Assembly (NCBI GenBank): GCA_023052935.1
Contig: CM041293.1
Span: 181,150,789 to 181,214,788, forward strand
DNA length: 64,000 bases
DNA from: Piezodorus guildinii
Lineage: Eukaryota > Arthropoda > Insecta > Hemiptera > Pentatomidae
Direction of reading: 5' to 3'
The notes below the pieces were generated by a model that saw nothing but the letters and a program-made list of their open reading frames with translations, was not told the origin of the DNA and did not search any database. The translations under genes were made by a program, and so were the position numbers. Positions 11,540-22,734 of the stretch are shown piece by piece. How positions within the stretch are numbered: position 1 is the first letter of the stretch; the number at the start of each line of letters is the position of its first letter.

Positions 11540-12345
11540 TACTGAACGAAATATTCTCATACCTAACTAATATACATATACAATTTCGTATAAATCAAAT
11601 CACAGGTCAGCCCGTTTTGAAGGAGTACGACTACAAACACCGTGACCCGAGATTTGTATATATATAATGTGTTTTTTTTCTCCTTACCTTTAAAGTCCTA
11701 GAATTAATCTTTATAATAAAGGTGGGTGAAAGTCGTGTTTTAGCGATGAAGATCTACCATTGAAGCTAATACGCTAAAAACAAGACTATAATTATTATTA
11801 TTATTAAAAACCTATTTAAACATTTTTATTTTAACTTTAAAATTGTATACATTTTTTTAACTATCTTAAAAAAAAAATAAAAAATTTGTGATTGAAACAT
11901 TATTATTTTTTTTTTTTATCGGCCGTCATTTTAAAACTAATCGGCTGATTTCGACGTCGGGATGTTGCGACCATTATCGGATTCCCTGGTATATTTGAGC
12001 CAAATTTCGTAAATTCGATCGAGTAGGTTCAGAGTAAATACGCGGGCAGCGTACGGCGGACAGGCCGAATTTAATCGTTTTTTTGTTTGTTTATTTAACT
12101 TCACTTTATGCTACTATGGCTAATCGGACGATGCTACAGTGGGAGTCCTAAATTTTGCCTACCCAGGTTTTATTAGGATAGGGATCTTTAACGATTACCT
12201 GACATCGCACAGGCTCGGGACCACCTTTTAACGTCCGGACGAGGGCATACTTGAGGATTTTTCAATCTTAGGACAACCTGTAGGTTTTAACCCGCGATCT
12301 TGGGAAATACAAAGCTGTTGCTAGCCACTGTCCCAGGAGCGACCC
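11540..12345. other. No gene recognised; small repeat pieces
   Basis: A Rep-A end scrap (GGTGGGTGAAAGTCGTG, about 11720) and the block shared with 5950-6050 (12090-12180) are the only recognisable items. The rest is AT-rich with no supported ORF. Confidence 0.35.
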
Positions 12346-12349
12346 CAAA

Positions 12350-12960
12350 ATAAAAAGAATTAATTAAATTTATTTTCGATAGAAACGTGTGTTGTATTAA
12401 AAAATTTATTATATTATTATTTAGGACAATCAGTTTTATTAGCTTTTCATCTCAATCTATCAAATTTTACAAGTTTGTGTATAAAATACTATTTTTTTCT
12501 AAAATATTTAGCTTTCCAAACGTATGTAAATCATCTATAATAAAGCCCTTATGTTCAAAAAAACAACCTAATAAAAATTTGTTTGCTCTTCCCTTCCTGA
12601 GTTTGATTAAGAATTCGTTAAACTTACATATTTTATCAATGCTAACAAGTTGTTATTTTTATGTGGGGCGGGATGGCTTAGTAGGTTAGCGCGCTTAGAT
12701 TTAAAAGCGCATTGCCTAGCAACTACAGAGAATCAAAATTTGAAACCAAATAATTGCGAGTTCGAGTCTCGGTGTTGGATGACTTTTATCTCAGAATATA
12801 TTCCCGGCTCGTGAAACCCCGTATTGCCTTCAAAGGCGAGATAGGGGTGAAAAAAAATTTAAAAAATAAGTTGTTTTTGTTTTTTTTCTTCTACAAAATT
12901 AATAACTAAGGATTTTTTACTCCCATTAAAAAATTCTAGGAATGCCTGTGGGTTTGAACG
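12350..12960 (+). repeat. Rep-A internal fragment containing a SINE
   Basis: It follows the Rep-A order (AGCTTTTCATCTC, TTAGCTTTCCAAACG, CTTATGTTC, GAATTCGTTAAACTTACATATTT). It is interrupted at about 12664 by a SINE-like unit and resumes at CTACAAAATTAA (12891). Confidence 0.6.
12664..12872 (+). mobile_element. tRNA-derived SINE-like element
   Basis: A perfect A-box-like TGGCTTAGTAGG (12674-12685) and a B-box-like GAGTTCGAGTC (12758-12768) form an internal RNA polymerase III promoter, followed by about 100 bp of unrelated body and an A-rich end (GGTGAAAAAAAATTTAAAAAATAA). A-to-B spacing is longer than in a tRNA, and no cloverleaf closes, so it is not a functional tRNA gene. It sits within a Rep-A copy, consistent with retrotransposition. 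Confidence 0.55.
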
Positions 12961-14385
12961 GTTGAACTCAAGACTGTTAGTATATCATAATTTAAAGTAT
13001 TTAATTACTCTAGAAACAACGGCGAAAACTTCTTCCACGGGCAGTTAGCCGACCTTCGTACTCCGCACTCTCACCTACTTCGAAAACTTGGAGTCCGGGG
13101 GTGACGACCATCGAAGAGCTAAGGACCTCGACAACTTTAAGGATGCCAATTAACTAACAAAGGAGGCTAATTAACGGGGCTGCTCTGCGCCCGACGTCTA
13201 CCAATTAACGTGTCATTGCAGGATGCGTCGTCAAACAGTCCTTAATACAATGATGGTAGCACTTGATAAACCCTTCCTCTGACGTTCTGGCTATTGCATT
13301 GAAGAGGTAGTGGGTATATGGGTGGTGTGTTTAATGACTTGTAGAATGTCAATTAATATTTTTTTTAAAATAGTGCAAGAAACACACGACTTTCATTTAC
13401 CTTGACTGTTAATATCAATTTATAAATATTAAATTAACTTTTTTCATTTTTTTTATTTATTTATTGTAATTTACAACTGTGTTAAAAAACACAATGAGTA
13501 AATATGTAGTACTAGCAGTACCTCTCGGCTTTGCACACGACTATTTAATTTGTTTTTTTAATTGCTGCGAATTAAGAAAGTTGTTTATAATAACTTTGTT
13601 ACAATAGAAATACCTGAGGTAGCAGTGAGTTAAACTTTTAACTATGTCTATGTACGACAAATAAATGATTATTGTTTAATATTAATTTTATTCAGTTTAA
13701 TATACAATAACATACCATTAGCAAGTAGCCATACCCGTGATTATCTAATACTGACATGTTTGCTTTAAAACATTATCATTCTATACCATTGTAATTTCTA
13801 TGTAACATAAATGCGTATTTTTTCCACTCGGGAGTGTACTCTTCCACCTGAATAAGCTGGCATTTTCTTTAGGATTCAGAACTAAGATCTAGAATCATTT
13901 CAAAACTTGGACCTTTTTCAGCCTATTGATCATTTCAAACAACAATAAAACATATGAATACGATAGAAACCTACACACGAAACATGGCTATGAGACGAAA
14001 TATATCTAAATATATTTGTTATAAGTATTTTAGTATCTTTGCTATACGGATCAGATCAAGACGATTTCGCTTCTAGGTAGTTAGAAATTTGATTGTCATT
14101 CAAATGAGTACTTATAGTTTTTGAGGATGCGTATAGTTTTTGAGTTATTCGAAAAAAAAATTTTGTTTTACGTTTTAGAAAAATATTTTTTTTAATCACT
14201 GAGAGGACGAGTTTTTCCAAACCCAGCCTTTTTGCTCATCTAGACGGTAAGAGGAACCTCCTGGAGAAATTTCAACTTCACAACCATAGTCGTTTTTGAG
14301 AAACTGCAATGACCAGAAATTTGAGTAAAATGGCACTTTCTTTTATAAATATAGATAAAGGAAAGTCATGAAAATGCCTTGAGAA
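12961..14385. other. No gene recognised
   Basis: It contains a moderately GC-rich stretch at 13015-13260 with no recognisable product, a Rep-A 5' end scrap (AACACACGACTTTCATTTACC, about 13382), and a reversed jockey 3' untranslated scrap at about 13445-13515 (ATTGTAATTTACAACTGTG). Confidence 0.35.
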
Positions 14386-14389
14386 AGAA

Positions 14390-14650
14390 CTAACCAATGG
14401 TAGCACTTCACTAACTATTTTAAGGCAGTAGGTCCCGAGGCTACCTTCTTTTCAATCGCCTCGGAGGGTTATCTGAGGAAGATAAATTACGGACAAGTAG
14501 GTTTGTGTGGGCAGGGAGTTTAGAATGGAAAGACGGAGTATGTCTGCAACAAATGGGATGTTTAGGTTATTATGGAAGAGTTAATTTGTGACAAAATCTG
14601 GGATGTTCAGGATTTTGCGAAGGTTTTTGGATTGTCAAGTTTTTGACCTT
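14390..14650 (-). mobile_element. Jockey-clade LINE 3'-end fragment
   Basis: Reverse-strand match to the C-terminal coding end of the jockey copies: the CGCCTCGGAGGGTTATC block reads as the PRRLKR region, and TTTGTGACAAAAT as the FVTNK region. It is heavily diverged. Confidence 0.75.
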
Positions 14651-14861
14651 GCCATACAATATTACAATAAAGAAATAAATACCTTGTGAAAAATTAGTCT
14701 TACGCGCCCCTTCTGGGCTTCATCCTCCAGGTGCTGTCTGGCGGACCTCTTCTTGTGAATGGAACTTCAACTCTACTCTTGCTGGACTTCAACTCTGGTG
14801 GCTGGAATAAGACTGACTTTCTTTGATTCTAAAATCGCACCCTCATCACTTCACCGGGCCC

Positions 14862-15490
14862 ACTTGCGTTCCAGAGCGTTGACCAATTTGTGTACCTCGG
14901 ATCAGTAGTAAATTGTGGAAATAGGATCTCCGGAGAAACAAGTCAGAAAGCACCTGAGAAGTGCCTACCTCACCCGCCGCTCAAAGTGTCTTTTGTATTT
15001 AAGACCCTCATCAGGCCCGTCTTAACTTATGGATCTGAGACATGGACCCTCACTGGTAAAGAGGAGAGGGAATTCCTCATATTTGAAAGCAAAATCTTAA
15101 GAAAGATATTTAGGCCAGTTAAGATCTAGGAAAGCTGGAGGCGGAGGACAAACATGGAAATCTACCAGATCTATGGCGAAGCTGATGTGCTGAGGATAAT
15201 CAACTTAGGGAGGCTGCGCTGGGCTGGCCACGTACTAGGGACGCCAGACAATGAAGTTCCAAAAAAGCTGCTGGATGGGAGGCTCCACCGGACTTCCGGA
15301 CCACCGGAAGGGGAAGAGGAAGACTTCGGCTTAGATGGGAGGACGCCGTTGCCAGGGATGCCCTTCGCCTACTTGACACACGCAACTGGCGAGCGGCTGC
15401 TCAAGACCGAACCACCTGGCGAAGACTTATTGAGGAGGCCAAGGACCACACCGGTCTGTAGTGCCACGGATGTTATGTTGTGCCATTACT
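14862..15490 (+). mobile_element. Second RTE-like LINE family, C-terminal fragment
   Basis: The ORF pieces (14890-15129 and 15154-15633) carry the C-terminal landmarks of RTE-type reverse transcriptases: FVYLGSVV, TLIRPVLTYGSETWTLT, FESKILRKIF and LRIINLGRLRWAGHVLG, then a RRLIEEAK-like end readable in another frame near 15427-15450. Stops and frame changes make it dead. Its sequence differs from the element at 16075 and is closer in style to the fragment at 57945-59025. Confidence 0.75.
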
Positions 15491-16074
15491 TCACCCCCTC
15501 TTCTTTCCAAAAGTACTCTTTTTTCGAAACTGCCAATCTGGTATCGGAAAAAGGAAAGCGAGGCTTATATGGGAAGTGTCTTTGGGGTCTAGGAAGTTTC
15601 CTGAGGTATCGCTTGGGGGTCCCCTGGAGGTAAACGTCTTTTGATGTTTTGCCGACAAAGGCTTATTAATAATAAAAATCATTTAAAATATATATAGTTC
15701 ATGCATCTTTAAAATCTCCTTCTTAGATTTTATGAGAATTTAAAATACTCCAGCTTCATATAATGCTGCATTTTTTTATTTAATTTTTTTGGAGTGGAGA
15801 AAAGTGAAGCTATAAGTCGGTAATAGAATTTCAAAATATAATTTATGATTGCAAATCTAAGCACAGAACCTTTCCTTTTTATTAAAATAAATCTCCTCTA
15901 AATAATATAAAGACTAGTTTTATGATGATAGTTTTCTGTTCTAATGAAAGGAAAGCGCTATTTCCTCCCCTCATCCAATAAAAGTGAGATGCTATCTGAA
16001 AATAAGGAGGTTAATGGTTCATCCATTTAGTATTTTTACGACTAATATAAAATATGAAAATCTACTTATATCAA
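15491..16074. other. No gene recognised
   Basis: AT-rich sequence between two LINEs. The 63-codon minus-strand ORF here has no family similarity that I recognise. Confidence 0.35.
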
Positions 16075-16287
16075 CCTCGCGCGGATCTCATTACCGCGTA
16101 TGGGGAGCGTCCCACGGGTGGCGGATGTGGGAATAGTCGGTGGAATTTCCTCGGAAGCTCCTCCCGGCTAAGTCCGATGGACTCGCTGACCAACAATGAG
16201 AGCGGCCCCCCAGGCTTGCTGGAGGGTGTGACGTAGGTTCGAACGCCCTACTCACATATTTTAGTTCACAAAATATCACCAAAAGTC

Positions 16288-17754
16288 ATGGATTCCTCTG
16301 AGGTAAAACGCTCATTATCCGGAGGTAAACTAGTCCCCCGTTCGGGTCTCCGGGTGGGGACTGCTTCAGGGGAATCATGGCGCAAGATGAAAATTAGAGA
16401 TCTAACAATAGGGACGTGGAACGTTAGAAGTTTAAATACGGCAGGTGGGTTAAAGTCGGTCGCGAATGAAGTTAAGGGGTACCATTTAGATATCGTTGCA
16501 TTACAAGAGATTCGCTGGCCAGGGGAGGGTTCGTTAACAGAAGGAAAGTATACTATTTGGTACGGGGGGAGCGTTAATTATTGTTTAGGTACTGGGTTTC
16601 TGATTAAGAATAGATTTCTTTCCGCAATACGGGACGTACAGTTCTTTAGTGAAAGAATATCGGTTGCTATATTTCAAGGGCGTTGGTTTAAAATCGCGTT
16701 TATAAACATTCATTCTCCCACCGAAGACAGTGATGATGAAGTAAAATGCGAATTTTATGATAAACTAGAGTCGGTTTACGATAAGTTACCGCGAAATTAC
16801 ATTAAGATAATACTAGGCGACGCGAACGCAAAGGTTGGAAGGGAAGAAGTATATCGTCCTACAATCGGTAAAGAAAGTTTGCACGAATATAGTAATGATA
16901 ATGGGACCCGACTAATAAACTTTGCCATTTCGAAAAACCTAGTAATCAAAAGCACTACATTTAAACGTAAGGATATTCATAAGTATACGTGGACATCACC
17001 GGATGGACAAACACGGAATCAAATCGATCATGTTTTAATACAAAACAGATGGCAAAGTAGCATAATTAACGTGAGATCGTATCGAGGTGCAGAATGTGGT
17101 TCTGATCATGAATTAGTAATCGCGAAACTTCGACAAAAACTAAATACAAAAAAGAGAACACCGAACTATATTCGTCCCGAGAATTTTGATTTAGTTAAAT
17201 TGAACAACCTCGGAATTAGAAAACAATTCGCGATAGAAGTAAAAAATCGGTTCGAAGCTTTGGAATCTTTAGACGAGGAACACAAAGATGTAAACAAACT
17301 ATGGGAAGGGATCAGGGATAATATTAAAGAGGTCGGTAATTTATGTCTTGGAAAAATCGAAAATAAAAAGAACAAACCTTGGTTCGACAGGGATTGTCAA
17401 AATATGTGCGAAAAAAGAAAAACCGCTAAACTGAATTCCTTAAATAATCCAAGCGATAATAATGTGGCTTACTTTCGGTTAGTAAAAAACGAAACTTCAA
17501 AACTCTTAAAAAATAAGAAAAGAGAGTATCTTAAAGGCAAAATAATAGAAATAGAAACACACAGAAACGAAAATAACGTAAGAGAGATGTACAAAGGTAT
17601 AAACAAATCGCGTAAAAGATTTGAACCTCTATTGAATGCGGTTAAAGATGCAAATAACAATATAATTGCGGATCCTTCTGAGATATTAAATAAATTTAAA
17701 CAACACTTTGACGGCATCTTAAATACGGAAAATAATAATCAATCTCCTCTATAA
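16288..17754 (+). CDS. RTE-like LINE, N-terminal apurinic-type endonuclease part (488 aa)
   Basis: This nicks target DNA to prime reverse transcription. It belongs to the exonuclease/endonuclease/phosphatase fold (annotated in animals as craniofacial development protein 2-like). Visible active-site blocks: TWNVRSLN (Asn45), LQEIRW (Glu74), LGDANAKVG (Asp178, Asn180), NQIDHVLI (about 245-251) and GSDHELV (Asp273, His274). Residues 290-488 are a linker rich in Lys, Asn and Glu. The start is ATG 16288, 213 bp into the element. The stop at 17752 is probably not the natural end: the next ORF continues the same protein in another frame, so a single-base indel near 17700-17750 has split one protein of about 1,000 residues. 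Confidence 0.88.
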   Translation: MDSSEVKRSLSGGKLVPRSGLRVGTASGESWRKMKIRDLTIGTWNVRSLNTAGGLKSVANEVKGYHLDIVALQEIRWPGEGSLTEGKYTIWYGGSVNYCLGTGFLIKNRFLSAIRDVQFFSERISVAIFQGRWFKIAFINIHSPTEDSDDEVKCEFYDKLESVYDKLPRNYIKIILGDANAKVGREEVYRPTIGKESLHEYSNDNGTRLINFAISKNLVIKSTTFKRKDIHKYTWTSPDGQTRNQIDHVLIQNRWQSSIINVRSYRGAECGSDHELVIAKLRQKLNTKKRTPNYIRPENFDLVKLNNLGIRKQFAIEVKNRFEALESLDEEHKDVNKLWEGIRDNIKEVGNLCLGKIENKKNKPWFDRDCQNMCEKRKTAKLNSLNNPSDNNVAYFRLVKNETSKLLKNKKREYLKGKIIEIETHRNENNVREMYKGINKSRKRFEPLLNAVKDANNNIIADPSEILNKFKQHFDGILNTENNNQSPL

Positions 17755-17806
17755 ATATCAGAGCGCTGAACCATGGATAGACGCACCGAGTAAAGAGGAA
17801 GTCGAA

Positions 17807-19294
17807 ATGGCGATAGGAAAATTAAAACGTTATAAGGCCGCAGGAAATGATAATATCACGAGTGAATTAATCAAGGCGTGTGGAGAAGCGGGCGTTTCCA
17901 AAATACATTTTTTAGTTAAAAAGATCTGGGAAACTGAAAAAATGCCCGAAGAATGGAAAGAATCAATACTTATTCCGATTCACAAAAAAGGACCGAGGTC
18001 GGATTGTAACAACTATCGTGGGATCTCTCTTCTCCCAGTATGCTATAAAATATTCTCGTCAATTCTAACTAGTCGAATAACGGAATACGCTGAGGAAATT
18101 ATCGGAGATTACCAATGTGGTTTTAGGCGGGATCGCTCGACTATTGACCAAATATTTTCCTTACGTCAAATATTAGAGAAAAAATTGGAATACAACGGTG
18201 TAGTCCATCAACTTTATATCGATTTTAAAAAGGCTTATGATTCAATAGACCGTCAGAAGCTATATAACATCATGATTGAACAGGGAATACCTAGAAAGTT
18301 AGTAAACCTAGTAGAGATGTGTTTGTCGGAAACATTCCATAAAGTTAGAATCGGTCATAATTACTCCGAGAGATTTGAGGTGCGATCGGGTTTGAAACAG
18401 GGTGACTCCCTTTCACCTGTGTTATTTAATATAGCTTTAGAATATGTCATAGAAAAGATGATGTGTACCGAGAAAGGCTTAAATATGGGTGACAAGATTC
18501 CGGTTTTGGGGTATGCCGATGATCTGGTACTGCTAGGTGAAGACACGGAAACCATACAACTAAATACAAGTGTGTTAATAAAAACCGGTAAAGAAATAGG
18601 ACTCGAATTAAATACCGATAAGACGAAGTATATGATCAGTAGCAGAAACGGTGTCGATCTTGGTGATATTGATGTATCAGGTCATACTTTGGAACACGTA
18701 GAGAAATTCAAGTATTTGGGTTCAATTATAACTAGAAAAAATGAAATCCAGGAAGAAATAAAGTCCCGGTTAAAGGTGGGAAATGCGTGTTATTATTCAG
18801 TTGCTAAGTTACTTAGTTCGCGGCTTCTATCTAAAAACTTAAAGATTAGAATTTATAAAACTATTATTCTTCCAACGGTTCTTTACGGATGTGAAACGTG
18901 GCCGCTTACTTTAAAGGATGAACAGCGGCTTAAGGTTTTCGAAAATAAGGTATTGCGTAAAATATTTGGTCCAAAGAGAGATGAGGCCACTGGGGAGTTT
19001 AGAAGGTTGCATAACGCGGAATTGCGGAGTTTGTACCCTGTGAATATAATTGAGTTGATAGCATCGCGGAGACTCAAATGGGCGCGTAAAGTTGTTGGGC
19101 TTAGTGAGGAACGGATTCCGAGAAAGTTGGTATTCGCTGAACCGACTGGTAGGCGTCCGAAAGGTAGGCCGAAGCGTCGATGGGAGGATTGCATTATGGC
19201 TGATCTCGGGGGCTTGGGCTTGACCGGTGAACATTGGACGAGTCTGTGCAGGCGAAGTTTGGTGGTATCGGCATCGAACCTTCGGGTTCGGTAA
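17807..19294 (+). CDS. RTE-like LINE reverse transcriptase (495 aa from first ATG)
   Basis: It copies LINE RNA into DNA at the nicked target. RT motifs in order: KYKAAGND-type start (KRYKAAGND, 7-15), LIPIHKKG (55-62), NYRGISLL (69-76), QCGFRRDRST (103-112), motif A YIDFKKAYDS (Asp139), LKQGDSLSPVLFN (196-208) and catalytic YADD (236-239). The C-terminal region holds TVLYGCETWPLT and RRLKWARKVVG. The frame is open upstream of the ATG to about 17740 (SAEPWIDAPSKEEVEM), supporting continuity with the endonuclease ORF. The last codons lie inside the 3' hairpin. All catalytic residues appear intact. Confidence 0.9.
   Translation: MAIGKLKRYKAAGNDNITSELIKACGEAGVSKIHFLVKKIWETEKMPEEWKESILIPIHKKGPRSDCNNYRGISLLPVCYKIFSSILTSRITEYAEEIIGDYQCGFRRDRSTIDQIFSLRQILEKKLEYNGVVHQLYIDFKKAYDSIDRQKLYNIMIEQGIPRKLVNLVEMCLSETFHKVRIGHNYSERFEVRSGLKQGDSLSPVLFNIALEYVIEKMMCTEKGLNMGDKIPVLGYADDLVLLGEDTETIQLNTSVLIKTGKEIGLELNTDKTKYMISSRNGVDLGDIDVSGHTLEHVEKFKYLGSIITRKNEIQEEIKSRLKVGNACYYSVAKLLSSRLLSKNLKIRIYKTIILPTVLYGCETWPLTLKDEQRLKVFENKVLRKIFGPKRDEATGEFRRLHNAELRSLYPVNIIELIASRRLKWARKVVGLSEERIPRKLVFAEPTGRRPKGRPKRRWEDCIMADLGGLGLTGEHWTSLCRRSLVVSASNLRVR
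19275..19290 (+). other. Terminal UUCG-type hairpin of RTE-like LINE
   Basis: CGAACC-TTCG-GGTTCG forms a perfect 6-bp stem with a cUUCGg tetraloop, overlapping the last sense codons before the stop. The same hairpin is present at 9908-9923, 45554-45569 and 60681-60696. It is a plausible recognition structure for the element's reverse transcriptase. Confidence 0.75.
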
Positions 19295-19321
19295 GCCTAT
19301 TATTATTATTACTTATATCAA

Positions 19322-19786
19322 AATTGTTTGTTCTGAGTCATCAATATACCAAGTACTTAGCTTATAGCTCCTCCATCTTCATTAGGTCAATATTTAACTA
19401 TTATTTATTCATTTTTAGTTTTATATCTCTCAATATATAAAATTATATTGCTATTATTAATTTCCGGGAACTCCTTCAAAACGAAGCGATGGGTTTTCAA
19501 AAGGTTTCACTATCGTATGAATGATTTTCTTTCCTAAATGTTCGTCAGTAAAAAACATTGCAATTAAGTTTTGCTTTAGTATATAAAAATTAAATTTCTC
19601 TCTTAAAAGATTTTAGAAAAGTTAATATGCAATGAAATAAGTTGTTGAAGTTATGCATATTTATATGATCATACACAAGTGTCACCTGCGTAAGTAGACA
19701 GGTATGTGTTAGGGAGTGATGGGATATCACTAAAAAGTAAAGTAATTCTCAGTATAAATCTTAATATTGATTTCAAGACGAGAGGT
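19322..19786. other. No gene recognised
   Basis: AT-rich sequence between two LINE insertions; no supported ORF or repeat. Confidence 0.35.
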
Positions 19787-20763
19787 TCATCCAGTCCTAT
19801 CTCACTGATAGATCCTTGAAAATAAATCACAATAGTTCCTATTTATCCCTTTTTGTTCAGTCCGCTGGTGTCCCACAAGGCAGTATCCTCGGACCCATTC
19901 TCTTCACCGTCTATACAGCTGACATCCCAACCAATCCTAACACTTTCCTTTCCACGTGCGCTAATGACACTTGTGTGTTATCAGTCAATAACGATCCAAC
20001 TATTGCCTCTCAAACCCTACAATCCCAGATATGGTGTAAGAATTGAAGAATGAAAATAAATTCAGACAAATCCCACCAAATCACGTTTACCCTCCGCCGT
20101 AAACCAATGACATCATGTCCTACTGTATCCTTTAATAATATTCCGCTTGCCCCGGCTAACAGATCCGCTACCTAGGTCTCCTCATTGACAAACGTCTCAG
20201 ATGGAACCTGCATACAAGATTGAAACGACAAGAAACTGCTCACCGATTTCGATTACTTCAACACTTGACAAACGCTCTAACCTCCCACTTAACTACAAAA
20301 GGCTCCTCTACATGACTATCATCAGGCCTATATGGACTTACGGAGTTGAGCTTTGGGGCTCTACTAAACCATCAAATTCTTCCCGTATCCAATCCTTACA
20401 ATCCAAAAACCTTCGTAAAATCCTCAACGCTCCTTACTTTGTCACAAATAAAATCATCCATAAAGACCTAAATGTTCCATATGTTGCTGATTTGGCCCGA
20501 ACTAGATATCAATCCTTCTATGACAAACTCCATTCCCATCCCTACCCACTAGTTTCAACCCTTGCTTCCTCTTCTATTCCTGATAATCCTCCGAGGCGTC
20601 TGAAAAGAAGATGGCCTCGAAACCTTGTTTAAAATAGTTACTGGAGTGTTTCCATTGGGTTGCTGTTCTACAAGTCTGTCTCATATGATTTTTCTTTTAG
20701 CATATTTACTCGTTATAATATAAATTACAGTTTCAATAAATAAATTTTAAAAAAACAAAAAAC
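19787..20763 (+). mobile_element. Jockey-clade LINE, 5'-truncated, 9-bp target duplication
   Basis: It is flanked by ACGAGAGGT (19778-19786, 20764-20772). The coding remnant starts just before motif B (SAGVPQGSILGPILF). The catalytic box reads CANDT where sister copies have YADDT, so two core residues are lost. Frame breaks follow at 20046 and 20160. The C-terminal part is open from 20201 to 20632 (ILRKILNAPYF-like, RRLKRRWPRNLV). Confidence 0.88.
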
Positions 20764-20772
20764 ACGAGAGGT

Positions 20773-21296
20773 AAGTGAAAGTGTGGAATAGCGCTCGTCA
20801 TATCTTTTATTTTACAATGTTAGGTTAGAGACTTCCTATTTATCAATTTCACTAAAAAATTTGGGAATTTTCCCACAAGCACCACTCCAAAATGAAAAAA
20901 AAAATTAATTTTAGCGACACAAACTAAATGTATTTTCCAAGCTATGAGGAAAAGAGCTCTAAAGATGTTGGTAAATATAGAAGCGTGATAAAGTTTATGG
21001 GCTGTTAAAGGCTGACAAGAATATTTAGCTGTTGGGAATATTGGGCCGGCTACAAATGGCCTCTCGTTCTTCACTCTCTCGCACGCCCCGCTTTTAAAGG
21101 ATTTTTATTCTCAAACTCTGGACCACTATTTAGAACTTGCCAACAAGTTTCCTTTTGTTACAATTTTATATAAAAGATTATAATTCAAAACAAAAATCTC
21201 ATGCGGACAACACATCTCCGTTGGTAAAATCAGTAATAATAGACTGATAAGACAACGGAGGTAAGTAAAAGTCGTATGTTGAGTGCAGTAAATTTT
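20773..21296. other. No gene recognised; Rep-A end scraps
   Basis: Rep-A 5' ends occur in opposite orientation at about 20770 and 21208-21280 (CGGACAACACATCTCCG ... CGGAGGTAAGTAAAAGTCG). The 84-codon minus-strand ORF at 20820-21074 has no recognised similarity. Confidence 0.35.
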
Positions 21297-21847
21297 TAAT
21301 TATTCAGATAATAATAATAATAATGTTCACCGTTCAAGCCCAAGCCCCCGACATCAGCCTTAACGCAATCCTCCCATCTACGCTTCGGCCTACCTTTCGG
21401 ACGCCTATCAGTTGGATCAGCGAATACCAACGTTCTCGGAATCCGCTCCTCATCGAGTCCAACAACTTTACTCGTCCATTTGAGTCATCAGCTCAATTAT
21501 ATTCACAGGATACAAGTTCCGCAATTCCGCGTTGTGCAACCTTCTAAACTCCCCAATGGCCTCATCTCTCTTCGGAGTACCTTATTTTCGAAAACCTTAA
21601 GCCGTTGTTCATCCTTCAAAGTAAGCGACCACGTTTCACATCCGTAAAGAACCGTTGGAAGAATAATAGTTTTATAAATTCTGTTTATAAATGTTTTTAG
21701 ATAGAAGTCGCGAACTAAGTAACTTGGCAACTGAATAATAACAAGCATTTCCTACCTTTAATCTGGACTTTATTTCTTCCTGGATTTCATTTTTTCTTGT
21801 TATCATTGAACCTAAATACCTGAATTTCTCTACGTGTTCAAAAGTAT

Positions 21848-21853
21848 GCACTA
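21848..21853. repeat. Polinton target-site duplication, left
   Basis: TGCACT immediately precedes the first base of the element. It is identical to 35398-35403; 6 bp is the duplication length typical of polinton/Maverick integration. Confidence 0.93.
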
Positions 21854-22126
21854 GTAGATAAGAAATGGGGGAGCTGGCACACTTTTTTGCGCAGCCAATC
21901 AGATGCCAGCATTTGGTCACGTGACCTATGGCGGGAGATTTGAATTTGAATTTCGACCACGACCTAACCTTAACCACGCTGGTTCGCGCCATCGACCTAA
22001 CCTAAACCACTAAGCCACGCCCCTTTTCAGTCACGTGACCCTCTATCAACCTAACCTAAACCAGTAGGCCACGCCCCTTTTTGGTCACTTGACCCCTGTT
22101 TGAGGGTATTAAGTCTTTATAAAGCA

Positions 22127-22545
22127 TGAGTCTACCCGGACGCCATATTGGTATTATGACGTAACAATGTAAACAGCATGAGTCTACTCGGCCGCCATTT
22201 TGCTCCCCCCACTCCTTCATTAGTTAACCAATCAGAGTGCCTAACTTGAGAGTTCCTCCCGGCTAGGTCCGATGGTCGAATTGTAATGTGTGCTTTTACG
22301 GAACCTAAACTTTCAAACTGTGACATAACCTTACTATTGTTTACATTTATTGAAACCTCCCTTACTGTTACATAACCTTCTCATTGTTTACATTTTGCTC
22401 CCCCCACTTCTTCATTAGTTAACCAATCAGAGTGCCTAACTTGAGAGTTTATAAAGCATGAGTCTACCCGGCGTCCATTTTCTTTTCCCTACGTTTTGAG
22501 CGTATTAAGTCTTTATAAAGCATGAGTCTACCCGACGTCTATTTT
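22127..22545. repeat. Terminal GCATGAGTCTACC unit array, left arm (about 4 units)
   Basis: The motif GCATGAGTCTACCC recurs at about 22127, 22176, 22457 and 22524, each followed by a C-G-rich CGCCATTTTG-like block and often preceded by TCTTTATAAA. The right arm carries about eight units. The GGTCACGTGAC and CACGCCCCTTTT motifs nearer the tip (21915-22085) are also repeated. Confidence 0.8.
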
Positions 22546-22734
22546 GTTTTATGACGTCACAATTTAAAAGCCTTAAGTCTATCCAGCCGCCATTTTGTTT
22601 TTTTAATATAGGATGAGTATACCTGACCGGTTCGAGCATGCACAGACATGTCGAATCATGTAAAAAGAGGTTAACGAAAGTACAAACAGGTTTGAATCAT
22701 GTTGAAGCATGCAGGTATGTGAAACGGAAACATG

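Larger units (their letters stand above)
16075..19310 (+). mobile_element. Nearly full-length RTE-like LINE, 11-bp target duplication
   Basis: It is flanked by ACTTATATCAA at 16064-16074 and 19311-19321. A GC-richer 5' leader (16075-16287) is followed by an endonuclease-RT coding region and a very short 3' end with a CGAACCTTCGGGTTCG hairpin and a (TAT)n tail instead of poly(A), as in RTE-clade elements. Truncated copies occur at 9900, 21311-36010, 45538 and 59975. Only one frameshift separates the two coding halves, so it is the youngest-looking autonomous-type LINE here. Confidence 0.9.

Noticed and set aside
12664..12872. Functional tRNA gene
   Set aside because: A and B boxes are spaced too far apart and no acceptor stem or cloverleaf closes; a SINE explains it better.
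22132..22326. 64-codon ORF in the polinton terminal repeat
   Set aside because: Lies in repeat units and its frame is a by-product of the iterated motif.
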